Part shown: piece after piece, positions 1-8,784 of the stretch
How the letters are laid out: every line of letters starts with the position of its first letter
Position numbering within the stretch: the first letter of the stretch is position 1
Assembly: GCA_902774365.1 (NCBI GenBank)
Contig: CACYHX010000022.1
Span: 1 to 34,383 of the forward strand
Origin: an uncultured Bacteroidia bacterium
GTDB lineage: Bacteria; Bacteroidota; Bacteroidia; Bacteroidales; F082
Length of the DNA: 34,383 nucleotides
Direction: 5' to 3'
Translations under genes and position numbers: made by a program
Notes under the pieces: model-generated
The model's database searches: none
Seen by the model: the letters and a program-made list of their open reading frames with translations, nothing else
Told to the model about the DNA's origin: nothing

Positions 1-422
1 GGAACATAGCCTCGGCATTTGCAGAAAAGGAAAGCGTTTGCAAATACTATTTCATCGACAATGGAATCCTTTCGTTGCAACTGATGGATGGCGAAACCGC
101 TTTGTTGGAGAATCTGGTGGCGTTGTCTCTATTCCGGAAATACGGACACGACCTTGACAATGATCGTATCTATTTTTATCATGCCAATGTCGAAGTTGAT
201 TTCTATGTGCCGGAGGACGAACTCGCCGTGCAAGTCGCCTATTCATTGGCCGATCCCGAAACAGCCGAACGAGAGGTCGGTGCCATTACCAAACTCACCC
301 ACCTTCATCCTTGTCGCCGACGTATCATCGTAACCTACGACGAGGAAGGCACTCTGACCGACCAATACGGCAATATTGAGGTGATTCCTTGTTGGAAGTG
401 GCTGCTGAAAGACAACAAGTAG
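1..422 (+). CDS. C-terminal part of a DUF4143-type AAA ATPase (partial)
   Basis: The reading frame is open from base 3 to a TAG at 420-422, so the 5' end lies outside the window. The visible 139 residues read YYFIDNGILSL near the start, then LLENLVALSLFRKYG, VEVDFYVPEDELAVQVAYSL, DPETAEREVGAI, RRIIVTYDEEG and IEVIPCWKWLL at the end. This order is the usual C-terminal domain (DUF4143) of the stand-alone ATP-binding proteins that are abundant in Bacteroidales genomes. The domain resembles a restriction-endonuclease fold, with E-V-D and Q-V positioned like its active-site residues. Cellular role is unknown for the family; some members have been proposed to be toxin- or mobile-element-linked. The P-loop ATPase half should lie just upstream of the window. 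Family call is fairly secure; no function is claimed. Confidence 0.8.
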   Translation, partial: NIASAFAEKESVCKYYFIDNGILSLQLMDGETALLENLVALSLFRKYGHDLDNDRIYFYHANVEVDFYVPEDELAVQVAYSLADPETAEREVGAITKLTHLHPCRRRIIVTYDEEGTLTDQYGNIEVIPCWKWLLKDNK

Positions 423-659
423 TCCCTCGGCATATTGTTTTTTTAAAGAAAGACGGCGAAATTGTTTTGATGCCGGCTTTTATGGGGATGTTTTTGTGAT
501 TTGGGTAGGATATAGTGAGAGAATTGGAACGAAAAGGTAAGAGAAAGGACACAACTAGGTCGCAATCTCTTGGCCGCAAATTCGTTTAAATATTCACTAA
601 TTTCTTTAGCTAAACAAAAAAATTATATTTTTGCCTTCATAACTTTAATTCAATCAAAA
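423..659. other. Intergenic region without a gene
   Basis: This 237-base gap between the ATPase and the lipoprotein shows no convincing reading frame. Its composition becomes strongly A+T-rich from about 570. Apart from the promoter box at 626-633 I see no terminator hairpin or repeat in it. Confidence 0.5.
626..633 (+). promoter_or_regulatory. Bacteroidota -7 promoter box (TATTTTTG)
   Basis: TATTTTTG matches the TAnnTTTG consensus of the primary sigma factor in this phylum. It lies 26 bases before the ATG at 660 and argues against the longer reading frame that would start at 570. Confidence 0.65.
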
Positions 660-1373
660 ATGAAAAATCTTGTTTTCTTGATTAGTGTTTTACTTGCTTT
701 TAGTGCATGTAATAATTCTCCTGCAAATAGTAAAGGATTTGCTGAAAATGAAACTGCTTCAATTGCACAAGCTTCATCGACTAATTCACCTATTGAAAAC
801 TCTGCTCAAAATGATGAATTAATAAAAGAAACGAATATAAAATCGTCACTGAAGGATAACAAATGTTTTGTTAAAGGTGTATCAAATTACAAATTGTACA
901 AACCTTCAAACGATGAAGATAACAATGGAGTCACTTTTAACTATAAAGGTCGCAACCTAAAGGTAAATATGTTTGATTATCAGGTTGGATTGTTTGCTCA
1001 ATTGATAGATGAGTATGGTGAAAAGATTAATCTTAATTATGATGACATATTGGCCGTAGTAGATGAAAATTATGATTTTGATGAATACTATAAGGATTGG
1101 GAATATGTAATCACTCAATATGATATTGATTCTGATGGAAAAGATGAAATAATAATTGCTTCTAGAATAAATGATGGTATGTCTACTCCTGTGGGTATAT
1201 TCATTTATAGGATAAAAGATGGGAAATCATGGAGTTTAAAAGCCCCCCAAACATGGGGAGATATGAAAATACAACTTGTAAACAATCATGTTAAAGTTGA
1301 GCCTAATCATTTTGGTTTTACTTATGATTGGGTTTTCGAAAATGACGCATTTGTTGATCGAGGTGAGTATTGA
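660..1373 (+). CDS. Orphan A+T-rich lipoprotein
   Basis: A 237-residue protein with a clear lipoprotein signal: MKNLVFLISVLLAFSAC, with the lipidated Cys at residue 17. A low-complexity Ser/Asn/Thr-rich linker follows. The ORF can be extended upstream to 570, but that would put the -7 promoter box inside the gene, so ATG 660 is chosen. The mature part contains a YDIDSDGKDEIIIASR stretch resembling the DxDxDGxDE calcium-binding loop of FG-GAP/VCBS repeats, near residues 157-172. I do not recognise the family and assign no function. The codon usage (many AAT, GAT, AAA, TTT) is far more A+T-rich than the DnaE gene directly downstream, which suggests recent acquisition. It is probably monocistronic, since 177 bases and a separate control region follow before the next gene. 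Confidence 0.7.
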   Translation: MKNLVFLISVLLAFSACNNSPANSKGFAENETASIAQASSTNSPIENSAQNDELIKETNIKSSLKDNKCFVKGVSNYKLYKPSNDEDNNGVTFNYKGRNLKVNMFDYQVGLFAQLIDEYGEKINLNYDDILAVVDENYDFDEYYKDWEYVITQYDIDSDGKDEIIIASRINDGMSTPVGIFIYRIKDGKSWSLKAPQTWGDMKIQLVNNHVKVEPNHFGFTYDWVFENDAFVDRGEY

Positions 1374-1499
1374 AGATGTCTCGTTTTGAATACAAAATGG
1401 ACATAAGTAATATACTCAAATATGATTCTTTATCATTGTGATAGTTTCCCGCAAGCCAAAGAGTTTTTTTGTCTTTGTTCTAAATACCATTCCAAAAAC

Positions 1500-1507
1500 T
1501 TTGATTA
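1500..1507 (+). repeat. TTTGATTA half-site, direct copy
   Basis: TTTGATTA occurs at 1500-1507 and again at 1524-1531, exactly 24 bases apart, and in inverted orientation at 1537-1544. Three copies of one octamer in 45 bases just before a polymerase gene suggest a multi-site operator. No regulator is identified. Confidence 0.4.
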
Positions 1508-1522
1508 AATTTACGGCGAAAA

Positions 1523-1545
1523 TTTTGATTAAAAACTAATCAAAA
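1523..1545 (+). promoter_or_regulatory. Perfect 9-bp palindrome before the DnaE start (candidate operator)
   Basis: TTTTGATTA (1523-1531) and TAATCAAAA (1537-1545) are perfect inverted arms around a five-base spacer. The structure ends five bases before the TTG start at 1551. It could be an operator for a dimeric repressor, or an RNA hairpin limiting ribosome access. No strong TAnnTTTG box is present; a near match TGTCTTTG lies at 1470-1477. Regulation by DNA damage is only a guess from the family of the downstream gene. Confidence 0.5.
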
Positions 1546-1550
1546 CAGTT

Positions 1551-4469
1551 TTGTTAATCGCCGTCCATTCATATAACAGCCTGTGCTACGGCACGATGCC
1601 GCTTGCGGACTTGGTCTCGAAGGCCGCCGCGATGGGCTATGCCGTCTTGCCTTTGACCGACATCAATACGACGATGGGCGCCGCCGATTTCGTGGTGGAG
1701 TGTCAGCGGAAGGGTGTGCGGCCCGTTGTGGGCGTAGAGGTGCGCAACGGTAACGAACTGCTCTATGTGGCCTTGGCCAAAAACAACGCAGGCTTCGCAG
1801 AGCTGAACCGCTTCTTGACCCATCATAACCTCACCAAACAGCCTTTCCCCGAAATCGCACCGGATTGGGAACAGGTTTTCGTGATTTATCCTTTCGGGAA
1901 ACGAAAGCAGAGCTTGTTGAAAAATAACGAGTACCTTGGCGTGCGTTTCTCTCAGCTGACCAAATTGTACAACTGCGAGTCCTTTGAGAAGTTGGTCGCC
2001 ATGCAGCCCGTGACCTTTGCAGAGGATGGTGATTTCCAACTTCACCAATGCATGCGTGCCATCGACGAAAATGTGTTGATTTCGCGCCTGGAGCCTGCCG
2101 CTTGTGCCGCTCCCGACGAGATTCTCTTGCCCGCCGAAAGACTGAAAACGACCTTTACGCTCTATCCACAACTGATTGAGAATGCGGAGCGTATCTTGGA
2201 TGAGTGCGAAATCAACTTGGATAATAGCGTGAAAAACAAGCGTACCTTCACGGGCAATGTCTACGACGACCGCGAACTGCTGCGCAAGCTGGCTTTCGAC
2301 GGCATGATGTACCGCTACGGCGCAGCCAACAAGCCCGCTTACCGCCGCATCGAGAAGGAACTGGACATCATCGAGCGGATGGGATTTTGCGCCTATTTCC
2401 TCATCGCCTGGGAGATTGTGAAATTCGCCATGTCGCAAGGTTTCTATCATGTCGGACGCGGTAGCGGTGCCAATAGTGTTGTGGCTTACTGCTTGAAAAT
2501 CACGGATGTGGACCCGATCGAGTTGGACCTCTACTTCGAGCGTTTCCTCAACCCCAAGCGGAGCAGTCCGCCCGACTTCGACCTCGATTTCTCGTGGAAG
2601 GATAGAGACACGGTCATCAAGCACATTTTCGATAAATATGGCCCTGAACATGTGGCCTTGCTTGGCGCGACGGTCACCTTCCAAAGCAATTCGCTTTGTC
2701 GCGAATTAGGCAAGGTGTTCGGCCTGCCAAAAGGCGAAATCGACCTGATGGAGCGCAACCCCGAGGCTTTCGCCCGTCAGAGTGAGTTGGGGCGCAACAT
2801 CCTCGCCCTCGCTGAGCGCCTCCGCGACTTCCCTCGGCAGCGTTCCATCCATGCTGGCGGTGTGCTGATTACGGAAGAACCCATCACCAACTTTGCCGCC
2901 CTCGACCTGCCGCCCAAGGGCTTCCCGACCACGCAATACGACATGTATTCCGCCGAGAAACTGGGTTTTGAGAAAATCGACATCCTCAGTCAGCGGGGCA
3001 TTGCCCACATCCGCGAGGCGGTGGAAATGGTGGAGCGTAGACAGGGCTCGCGCATTGACATTCATCAGATTAACGCGCTGAAGCAAGACGAACTGATTCG
3101 TCGCCAGTTGCTAAAGGCCGAGACTTGTGGCTGTTTCTATATCGAGAGTCCAGCGATGCGTGGACTGCTGAGAAAGTTACGTTGCAGCGACTACAAAACC
3201 TTGGTGGCAGCCAGTTCCATCATCCGACCAGGCGTGGCCAAGTCGGGCATGATGCGCGAATACATCAACCGTTTCCATCATCCTGAGACGGTGGACTATA
3301 AGCATCCGTTGCTGAAAGAACTTTTGTCCGAAACCTATGGCGTGATGATTTACCAAGAGGATGTGCTTAAGGTGGGGCATTATTTCGCGGGCTTGGACTT
3401 GGCCGAGGCCGATGTGCTGCGCCGAATGATGGGCCACAAGATGCGCGACAAGTCAGAATTTGTGGAAGTTACCAAGCGCTTTTTCGACAACTGCAAAGCC
3501 AAGGGCTATCCTGACGCTTTGGTGAGCGAACTTTGGCGGCAGATTGAGTCGTTTTCAGGCTATTCCTTCTCCAAGGCACACTCGGCCTCTTATGCGGTGG
3601 AGAGTTACCAGAGCCTCTATCTGAAAAGCCATTATCCGCTTGAGTTTCAAGTGGCTGTAATCAACAACTTCGGTGGCTTCTATCAGACGTGGTTCTACTT
3701 CAATGAGGCGCGGCGCATGGGAGCAAAAATCCATCTGCCTTGCGTCAATCGCAGCGATTACCTCACCACCTTGAACGGACGGACGATCTTCATGGGGTTT
3801 GTGCATCTGCAAGGCATTGAGCAGCAATTTGTTGAACGGTTTGTCGCCGAGCGCAAAGCACACGGGCCTTTCGCCAGTTTCGACGACTTTGTTTCGCGGG
3901 TGCCGTTTTCGTTGGAGCAATTGGTTCTATTGATTCGTGGCGGGGCTTTCAGCTTTACGAAAAAGACCAAGGCCGAGTTGCTGTGGCAGGCACATTTGAG
4001 CAAAAGCGATGGCAAGAAGGAACAGCCGGAAACATTGTTCCAACTTGAAAACCAACATTTTGAATTCCCGGATTTCAAGACTGACGCCTTGAAAAACGCA
4101 TATGATGAGATAGAACTTTACGGATTCCCCGTCTCTTTGACCTGGTTTGACCTGCTGAAGACCAATTTCCGCGGCGCGCTGATGGCCTCTCAGATGTTGC
4201 ATTTCGTGGGCAGCCATTATCGTATGTTAGGCAAGTTGGTCACGGTGAAGTATGTCCGCACCTGCAAAGGCGATACGATGGCCCTCGGCACCTTCGTGGA
4301 TGTCACGGGCGAGGCCTTCGACACGGTGCATTTCCCGCAGGTGTTGAAAGCATGGCCTTTCCAAGGCGACGGGGTGTATCTGCTTTTGGGCAAAGTGACG
4401 GAAGAATTCGGGCAGCCGTCGTTGGAAGTGGAGAAGATGAGCCGCTTGAGATATAAAATCTTGGAGTGA
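1551..4469 (+). CDS. dnaE: Short-form DNA polymerase III alpha subunit (DnaE2-like)
   Basis: A 972-residue DNA-template-directed polymerase, shorter than the roughly 1,200-residue replicative alpha subunit. The catalytic aspartates are visible: PDFDLDF at 341-347 (D344, D346) and EKIDIL with D477. A helix-hairpin-helix region follows around residues 755-800, and an OB-fold lies near 880-965. The N-terminal PHP domain is degenerate: it reads VHSYNSLCYG and LTDINTT where an active PHP has paired His and TDHG, so metal-dependent proofreading is unlikely. The C-terminal tau-binding domain is absent. TTG 1551 is the only reasonable start: an in-frame stop lies at 1530-1532, and the family normally begins one or two residues before this point. 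In other Bacteroidota this form is thought to act in error-prone synthesis, often near a DinB/ImuB-like gene. None is visible here. Confidence 0.9.
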   Translation: MLIAVHSYNSLCYGTMPLADLVSKAAAMGYAVLPLTDINTTMGAADFVVECQRKGVRPVVGVEVRNGNELLYVALAKNNAGFAELNRFLTHHNLTKQPFPEIAPDWEQVFVIYPFGKRKQSLLKNNEYLGVRFSQLTKLYNCESFEKLVAMQPVTFAEDGDFQLHQCMRAIDENVLISRLEPAACAAPDEILLPAERLKTTFTLYPQLIENAERILDECEINLDNSVKNKRTFTGNVYDDRELLRKLAFDGMMYRYGAANKPAYRRIEKELDIIERMGFCAYFLIAWEIVKFAMSQGFYHVGRGSGANSVVAYCLKITDVDPIELDLYFERFLNPKRSSPPDFDLDFSWKDRDTVIKHIFDKYGPEHVALLGATVTFQSNSLCRELGKVFGLPKGEIDLMERNPEAFARQSELGRNILALAERLRDFPRQRSIHAGGVLITEEPITNFAALDLPPKGFPTTQYDMYSAEKLGFEKIDILSQRGIAHIREAVEMVERRQGSRIDIHQINALKQDELIRRQLLKAETCGCFYIESPAMRGLLRKLRCSDYKTLVAASSIIRPGVAKSGMMREYINRFHHPETVDYKHPLLKELLSETYGVMIYQEDVLKVGHYFAGLDLAEADVLRRMMGHKMRDKSEFVEVTKRFFDNCKAKGYPDALVSELWRQIESFSGYSFSKAHSASYAVESYQSLYLKSHYPLEFQVAVINNFGGFYQTWFYFNEARRMGAKIHLPCVNRSDYLTTLNGRTIFMGFVHLQGIEQQFVERFVAERKAHGPFASFDDFVSRVPFSLEQLVLLIRGGAFSFTKKTKAELLWQAHLSKSDGKKEQPETLFQLENQHFEFPDFKTDALKNAYDEIELYGFPVSLTWFDLLKTNFRGALMASQMLHFVGSHYRMLGKLVTVKYVRTCKGDTMALGTFVDVTGEAFDTVHFPQVLKAWPFQGDGVYLLLGKVTEEFGQPSLEVEKMSRLRYKILE

Positions 4470-4505
4470 TGTGGGCATACCCCCCTTCGCATTAAACTTA
4501 TTTTG

Positions 4506-4513
4506 TATCTTTG
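4506..4513 (+). promoter_or_regulatory. -7 promoter box (TATCTTTG) for the receptor operon
   Basis: TATCTTTG is the best form of the phylum consensus. It lies 22 bases before the ATG at 4536 and only 36 bases after the DnaE stop, so the receptor operon has its own promoter. It also shows that the in-frame ATG-like codon at 4503 is not the start. Confidence 0.75.
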
Positions 4514-4535
4514 CCCAAATTTTATCACAACAACG

Positions 4536-6878
4536 ATGCATAGAAAAACCATTCTATCGATAATTTGCCTTTTTGTGCTGACATTCAGTGTGTTTGCCCA
4601 GCAGAAAGGACGGGTGTCGGGCACGGTGAGGGATGCCGAGAACAGCGAAACCCTGATTGGCGTCTCCATTTATGAGGAGAAAACGCAACTGGGTACCACC
4701 ACCGACGAGAAAGGCCATTATGACCTGGATTTGCCTTTGGGTGAACATACGCTGCGCATCTCCTACGTGGGCTACACCACCATCAACAAGAAAGTGAACG
4801 TGACCGCCAAACCGCAAACACTCAACATCAAGCTGCAGCCTGAGTCGGAAAGGTTGTCGGAGGTGGAGGTGACCAGCGAGCGCAAGGACCGCAACGTGAC
4901 CGCCATGGCGATGAGTGTGCAGACCCTCGACATGATTACCATCAAGAAGATTCCAGCGCTGATGGGCGAGGTGGACGTCATCAAGAGCATCACGCTGCTG
5001 CCGGGCGTGCAGTCGGCATCGGAAGGCTCGTCGGGATTCAGCGTGCGCGGAGGCTCTACCGACCAAAACCTTATCCTGTTGGATGGCGCTCCTATCTATA
5101 ACGCATCGCATTTCTTAGGATTCTTCTCGGTGTTTAACAACGACGTGGTGAAAGACGCCACACTTTATAAAGGTGACATCCCTGCTAATTTCGGCGGGCG
5201 TCTTTCCTCTGTCCTTGACGTGACAGTGAAAGACGAGATGCCCAAGCGCTTTGGGATACAAGGTGGTGTGGGCTTGGTGACCAGCCGACTGATGTTGGAG
5301 GCTCCTTTGTTCAATCACAAGACCTCGGTGATGGTCGCAGGAAGAACCACCTATGCGGGTTTGGTCTTGCCTTTCTTGGGCGAGAACCTGAACAAATCCA
5401 ACATTTATTTCTATGACTTGAACGCCAAGGTGTCGCAGTCCTTGGGCAAAAACGACCGTCTGTTCTTGTCGTTCTATCATGGCCACGATGAGTTCAACAT
5501 GCAGAAGATGATTGGTTTGGGCTATGGCAACACCAGCGGCACCCTGCGTTGGAGCCATATCTTCTCCGACCGCCTGACGTCTAACCTTGCCCTCATCGGG
5601 TCGAGGTATCGCTATAGCATTGACCTGAACTATGACCCTTACGACTTCACCATCAAGGCGGGCACCGATGCGCTTAGCCTCAACTATGACTTTGCCATGC
5701 ATTGGAACGAACAGCATGTGTCGAAGTTCGGCCTCACTACTGGCATTCAGTCGTACCTGCAAGGTGAGGTTGACGACCGTGGCGGCGCATTGTCGCAATA
5801 CCTGCAGATCGATCAGTCGAAGTCGGTGGCGCGCAAAGCCTTGGAACATGGCTTGTATTTCACGCATGACTACATGCCTACGGCGCGCCTCACTTTCCGT
5901 GCTGGTCTGCGGTTGTCATGTTTCCAAAACATCGGCGCCGAAGAGTTCTATGTCTTCGACCCCGACATTTATATCGTTACCGACACCATCCAATATGGCA
6001 GAGGCCAGATCTTCAATACTGAGTTCAACCCCGAGCCGCGTGTTGCGGCCATGTATCAGTTGGATGAGCACTCTTCGATAAAGGCATCGTATTCCCGCAC
6101 GGTGCAATATGCCCAGGTGGCTTCGTCGGCGACGGGCGGCTTGCCCTTCGATGTTTGGTACCCCGTCAGCCCCAACGTGAAGCCGCAGAAGTGCGACCAG
6201 TTTGCCATCGGTTACTTCCGTAACTTTCTCAACGATGGCCTTGAGACTTCGGTGGAGTTGTATTACAAGGACATGAAGAATGTCATCGACTTTAAGGACA
6301 ACGCCATCACTTATGGCTACCTGCTGCTCGATGGCGAGCTGCGCACAGGCAAGGGCTACTCTTATGGCGCCGAGTTTCTCATCAGGAAGACCATAGGCAA
6401 GTTTACGGGCTGGATTTCCTACACCTATTCGCGCTCGTTCCGTACCATTCCGGGCATCAGCCACGGCCAGAGATACTGCTCGCCTTACGACCGTCCGCAT
6501 AATTTCGTCATTGTGGCCAACTACGACATCACAAAGCGCATCACGGTGGCCGCCAACTGGATCTACAATACCGGCCAGCCCGTCACCTTCCCTTGTGGGC
6601 AATACACCATCAACGGCTTGACCTATGCCGTGTATAACCGCTACCGCAACCAAAGCCGTTACCCCGCCTACCACCGTCTCGACCTGTCGTTCTCCTGCAA
6701 GCTCGGCAAGTTGGATAGAAGATACCAGCACGAAATCAACGTGTCAGTGTATAATGCCTATGCCCGCCACAACACCTGGGCCATCACCTTCGACCAGGCC
6801 GACGACGGCTCCATGGTGACCAAGAACATGTACCTGTTCTCCGTAGTGCCTTCCATCACCTATAACTTCAAATACTGA
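4536..6878 (+). CDS. TonB-dependent outer-membrane receptor with carboxypeptidase-like N-terminal domain
   Basis: A 780-residue outer-membrane beta-barrel receptor. The signal peptide (MHRKTILSIICLFVLTFSVFAQQ) is followed by a CarbopepD_reg-type domain at about 25-105 (VSGTVRDAENSETLIGVSIY, then TDEKGHYDLDLPLGEHTLRI). Next comes a plug domain with SGFSVRGGSTDQNLILLDGA and NFGGRLSSVLDV near 160-235, and a barrel ending in the aromatic residues NFKY expected for outer-membrane insertion. It is much shorter than SusC (about 1,000 residues) and has no SusD next to it. Instead two DUF4249 lipoproteins follow, the first after five bases, a pairing common in Bacteroidota. Substrate is unknown; TonB-driven uptake of an iron complex, peptide or small ligand is possible. 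The start is fixed by the promoter box and signal peptide. Confidence 0.92.
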   Translation: MHRKTILSIICLFVLTFSVFAQQKGRVSGTVRDAENSETLIGVSIYEEKTQLGTTTDEKGHYDLDLPLGEHTLRISYVGYTTINKKVNVTAKPQTLNIKLQPESERLSEVEVTSERKDRNVTAMAMSVQTLDMITIKKIPALMGEVDVIKSITLLPGVQSASEGSSGFSVRGGSTDQNLILLDGAPIYNASHFLGFFSVFNNDVVKDATLYKGDIPANFGGRLSSVLDVTVKDEMPKRFGIQGGVGLVTSRLMLEAPLFNHKTSVMVAGRTTYAGLVLPFLGENLNKSNIYFYDLNAKVSQSLGKNDRLFLSFYHGHDEFNMQKMIGLGYGNTSGTLRWSHIFSDRLTSNLALIGSRYRYSIDLNYDPYDFTIKAGTDALSLNYDFAMHWNEQHVSKFGLTTGIQSYLQGEVDDRGGALSQYLQIDQSKSVARKALEHGLYFTHDYMPTARLTFRAGLRLSCFQNIGAEEFYVFDPDIYIVTDTIQYGRGQIFNTEFNPEPRVAAMYQLDEHSSIKASYSRTVQYAQVASSATGGLPFDVWYPVSPNVKPQKCDQFAIGYFRNFLNDGLETSVELYYKDMKNVIDFKDNAITYGYLLLDGELRTGKGYSYGAEFLIRKTIGKFTGWISYTYSRSFRTIPGISHGQRYCSPYDRPHNFVIVANYDITKRITVAANWIYNTGQPVTFPCGQYTINGLTYAVYNRYRNQSRYPAYHRLDLSFSCKLGKLDRRYQHEINVSVYNAYARHNTWAITFDQADDGSMVTKNMYLFSVVPSITYNFKY

Positions 6879-6883
6879 TCGCC

Positions 6884-7789
6884 ATGAAGAAAGTTAAAGA
6901 TATATTGATGGTTGGCCTCATGGCGTTGTTGCTTGCTTCGTGTACCGAAGACATCGTCATCGACGTGGAAGACGGCGACAGGATGATAGGTGTGGCGGCT
7001 ACGTTTACCGACGAAATGAAATGCCACGAGGCTATTCTGAGTTATACGGATGATTTCTATAACAACAACGAGGACATCCGTATGGTGACGGGTGCCACCG
7101 TTTATGTGACCGACAACGTCGACACGGTTTACTATATCGAAGACACTGCTCAACCCGGACATTATTTCACGGCTCCCGTGGCTGGCAAAAAGAATACATT
7201 GTATCGGCTGTGTATCACGGCTCCCGACATTAACGGTGATATGGTGGATCTTTTTGCTGAGAGTTATGTGCCTGATAACGTGGATTGTATCGATAGCTTG
7301 GTGCTGAAGCCTTACAATGGCCTTAACGATTCCGTTCCCACCGTGTTTTTTGGCGACACTGTCGAATTCCTCTATCCTTATTTCCAGAGCCTTATGGATT
7401 CCACCATCGTGTATATGCCCATGATTTCGAAAAACGACACGCTGCTGACCGACTCTTTGAGTGATATGAGGATGGTGATTCCAATGGCGGGCTATGCGGG
7501 TTATTATGTCAATGGACCAGAGATGCAGATGGCTAACAAGGAAATCCCCATTTATTATTTTAGGAAATCCCAACTTAGAATTGGCGATGCGGTTCGCGTC
7601 GACTTGTTCAGTATTGGGGCGGATTACATCTATTTCTATTATAGCTTGATGATGTCGACAGGCAGCAACCCTATGTTGGGCGCGCCTGCCAATGTATCGA
7701 CCAACATACAGCCTGAAGGCTTGGCGGTAGGTTGGTTCATGACCGCTTCTGTCGTCTCGGCTGAGACCATATTTGATGATAGATATTGA
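6884..7789 (+). CDS. DUF4249 family surface lipoprotein, copy 1
   Basis: A 301-residue lipoprotein. The signal peptide ends in LLLASC with the lipidated Cys at residue 20. The following TED is acidic, like the surface-export signal of Bacteroidota lipoproteins, so it probably faces outward. The body follows the DUF4249 pattern: an early beta-rich domain (GATVYVTDNVDTVYYIED), GHYFTAPVAGKKNTLYRLCI, and near the C-terminus AGYAGYYVNGPEM followed by TNIQPEGLAVGWF. It starts five bases after the receptor stop, so it is translated from the same mRNA. DUF4249 proteins are usually encoded directly beside a TonB-dependent receptor and may act as its surface partner; the ligand is unknown. Confidence 0.85.
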   Translation: MKKVKDILMVGLMALLLASCTEDIVIDVEDGDRMIGVAATFTDEMKCHEAILSYTDDFYNNNEDIRMVTGATVYVTDNVDTVYYIEDTAQPGHYFTAPVAGKKNTLYRLCITAPDINGDMVDLFAESYVPDNVDCIDSLVLKPYNGLNDSVPTVFFGDTVEFLYPYFQSLMDSTIVYMPMISKNDTLLTDSLSDMRMVIPMAGYAGYYVNGPEMQMANKEIPIYYFRKSQLRIGDAVRVDLFSIGADYIYFYYSLMMSTGSNPMLGAPANVSTNIQPEGLAVGWFMTASVVSAETIFDDRY

Positions 7790-7814
7790 ATTAGATTGGG
7801 TTAATGTATTGATA

Positions 7815-8732
7815 ATGAATCTGCTAAAAAACATATTGCGTTCGCTGCCTTTTTCGGCCCTTCTTTTGGCTTCCTCGTGTACGGACGACATCGTCATGGA
7901 GGTTCCCGAGGGACAGAAAAGACCAGTCGTGGAAGCTTATCTGACGGATGAAGTGAAACAACACGAGACGATTCTCAGCTATTCGTCGGAGTTTTATTCC
8001 AACGACCGTGAGATGATTACGGGTGCCGAAGTGTATGCGGTAGGTGCTGGCGATACCATTTACTATTACGAGCAACTCGACAATCCGGGTCACTATCTGA
8101 CCGATTCGGTGGCGGGACGGAAAAGCCATACCTATCACCTTGAAGTAACGGTTGAAGACAACACGCTTTATAGTTCGGCCCTCCGCATGAATTCCGATAC
8201 CTATATGCCCAACAACGCCCGATGCATCGATTCTGTTGGATTACTGCCTTTGCTGAATGATGAGGGCATTCCTTTTGTCGACGAGGAAGCTGCAGTATGT
8301 GTATGCCCCTATTTCCAGACCCTGTCGAACGCCGACATCGTTTATAATGTGGAACTTTATCTGAATGGAAAACGCTTCAAGAACAGGCCTTCGAAGCTGT
8401 TTCAGCTGTTCCAGATGCAAGGCTATGCTGGCTATTATTTCAATGGACCGGAGATGCTGAATAACAACATCCCGATTCCTGTGGGTATCATGAACAAGTC
8501 GTATCTTCACGAAGGTGATGTCGTCAAGGTGAAGCTGTATAGCATCTCGAAGGATTATTTGTACTTCCTTATCGGACAGAAGCTGGCCATCGGCGTCAAT
8601 CCGGCCATGGGCGCCTATCCTGCCATCACCACCAATATCTTTTCCAACTGCTTCGCCATAGGATGGTTTGCCACCACTTCGATGATTGAGGGCGAGGGCA
8701 TCTACCACGAATCAGTATTTGACGTTGAGTAA
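7815..8732 (+). CDS. DUF4249 family surface lipoprotein, copy 2
   Basis: A 305-residue paralogue of the preceding gene. The chosen ATG gives the signal peptide MNLLKNILRSLPFSALLLASSC with lipidated Cys22 and acidic TDD behind it. The longer frame from 7773 would place a hydrophilic segment ahead of the signal peptide and overlap the previous gene. Shared blocks with copy 1 include TDDIV/TEDIV after the Cys, DEVK(Q)HE/DEMKCHE, GHYLTDSVAGRKSHTY, GYAGYYFNGPEM and NIFSNCFAIGWFATTS, so this is a tandem duplication that has diverged. It is the last gene of the receptor operon and is followed at once by a strong terminator. Confidence 0.85.
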   Translation: MNLLKNILRSLPFSALLLASSCTDDIVMEVPEGQKRPVVEAYLTDEVKQHETILSYSSEFYSNDREMITGAEVYAVGAGDTIYYYEQLDNPGHYLTDSVAGRKSHTYHLEVTVEDNTLYSSALRMNSDTYMPNNARCIDSVGLLPLLNDEGIPFVDEEAAVCVCPYFQTLSNADIVYNVELYLNGKRFKNRPSKLFQLFQMQGYAGYYFNGPEMLNNNIPIPVGIMNKSYLHEGDVVKVKLYSISKDYLYFLIGQKLAIGVNPAMGAYPAITTNIFSNCFAIGWFATTSMIEGEGIYHESVFDVE

Positions 8733-8733
8733 C

Positions 8734-8767
8734 AAAAAAAGGAGGCCGCGAAGAGGCCTCCTTTTTT
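8734..8767 (+). terminator. Bidirectional intrinsic terminator
   Basis: GGAGGCC (8741-8747), a seven-base loop and GGCCTCC (8755-8761) form a perfect stem. It is flanked by seven A on the left and six T on the right. It sits between converging genes (stops at 8732 and 8785) and should terminate both transcripts. Confidence 0.9.
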
Positions 8768-8784
8768 GTTGTATTGGTGTCGTA

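Noticed and set aside
1551-4469. Complete ImuA-ImuB-DnaE2 mutagenesis cassette
   Set aside because: Only the DnaE2-like gene is present; neighbours on both sides are unrelated and separately transcribed.
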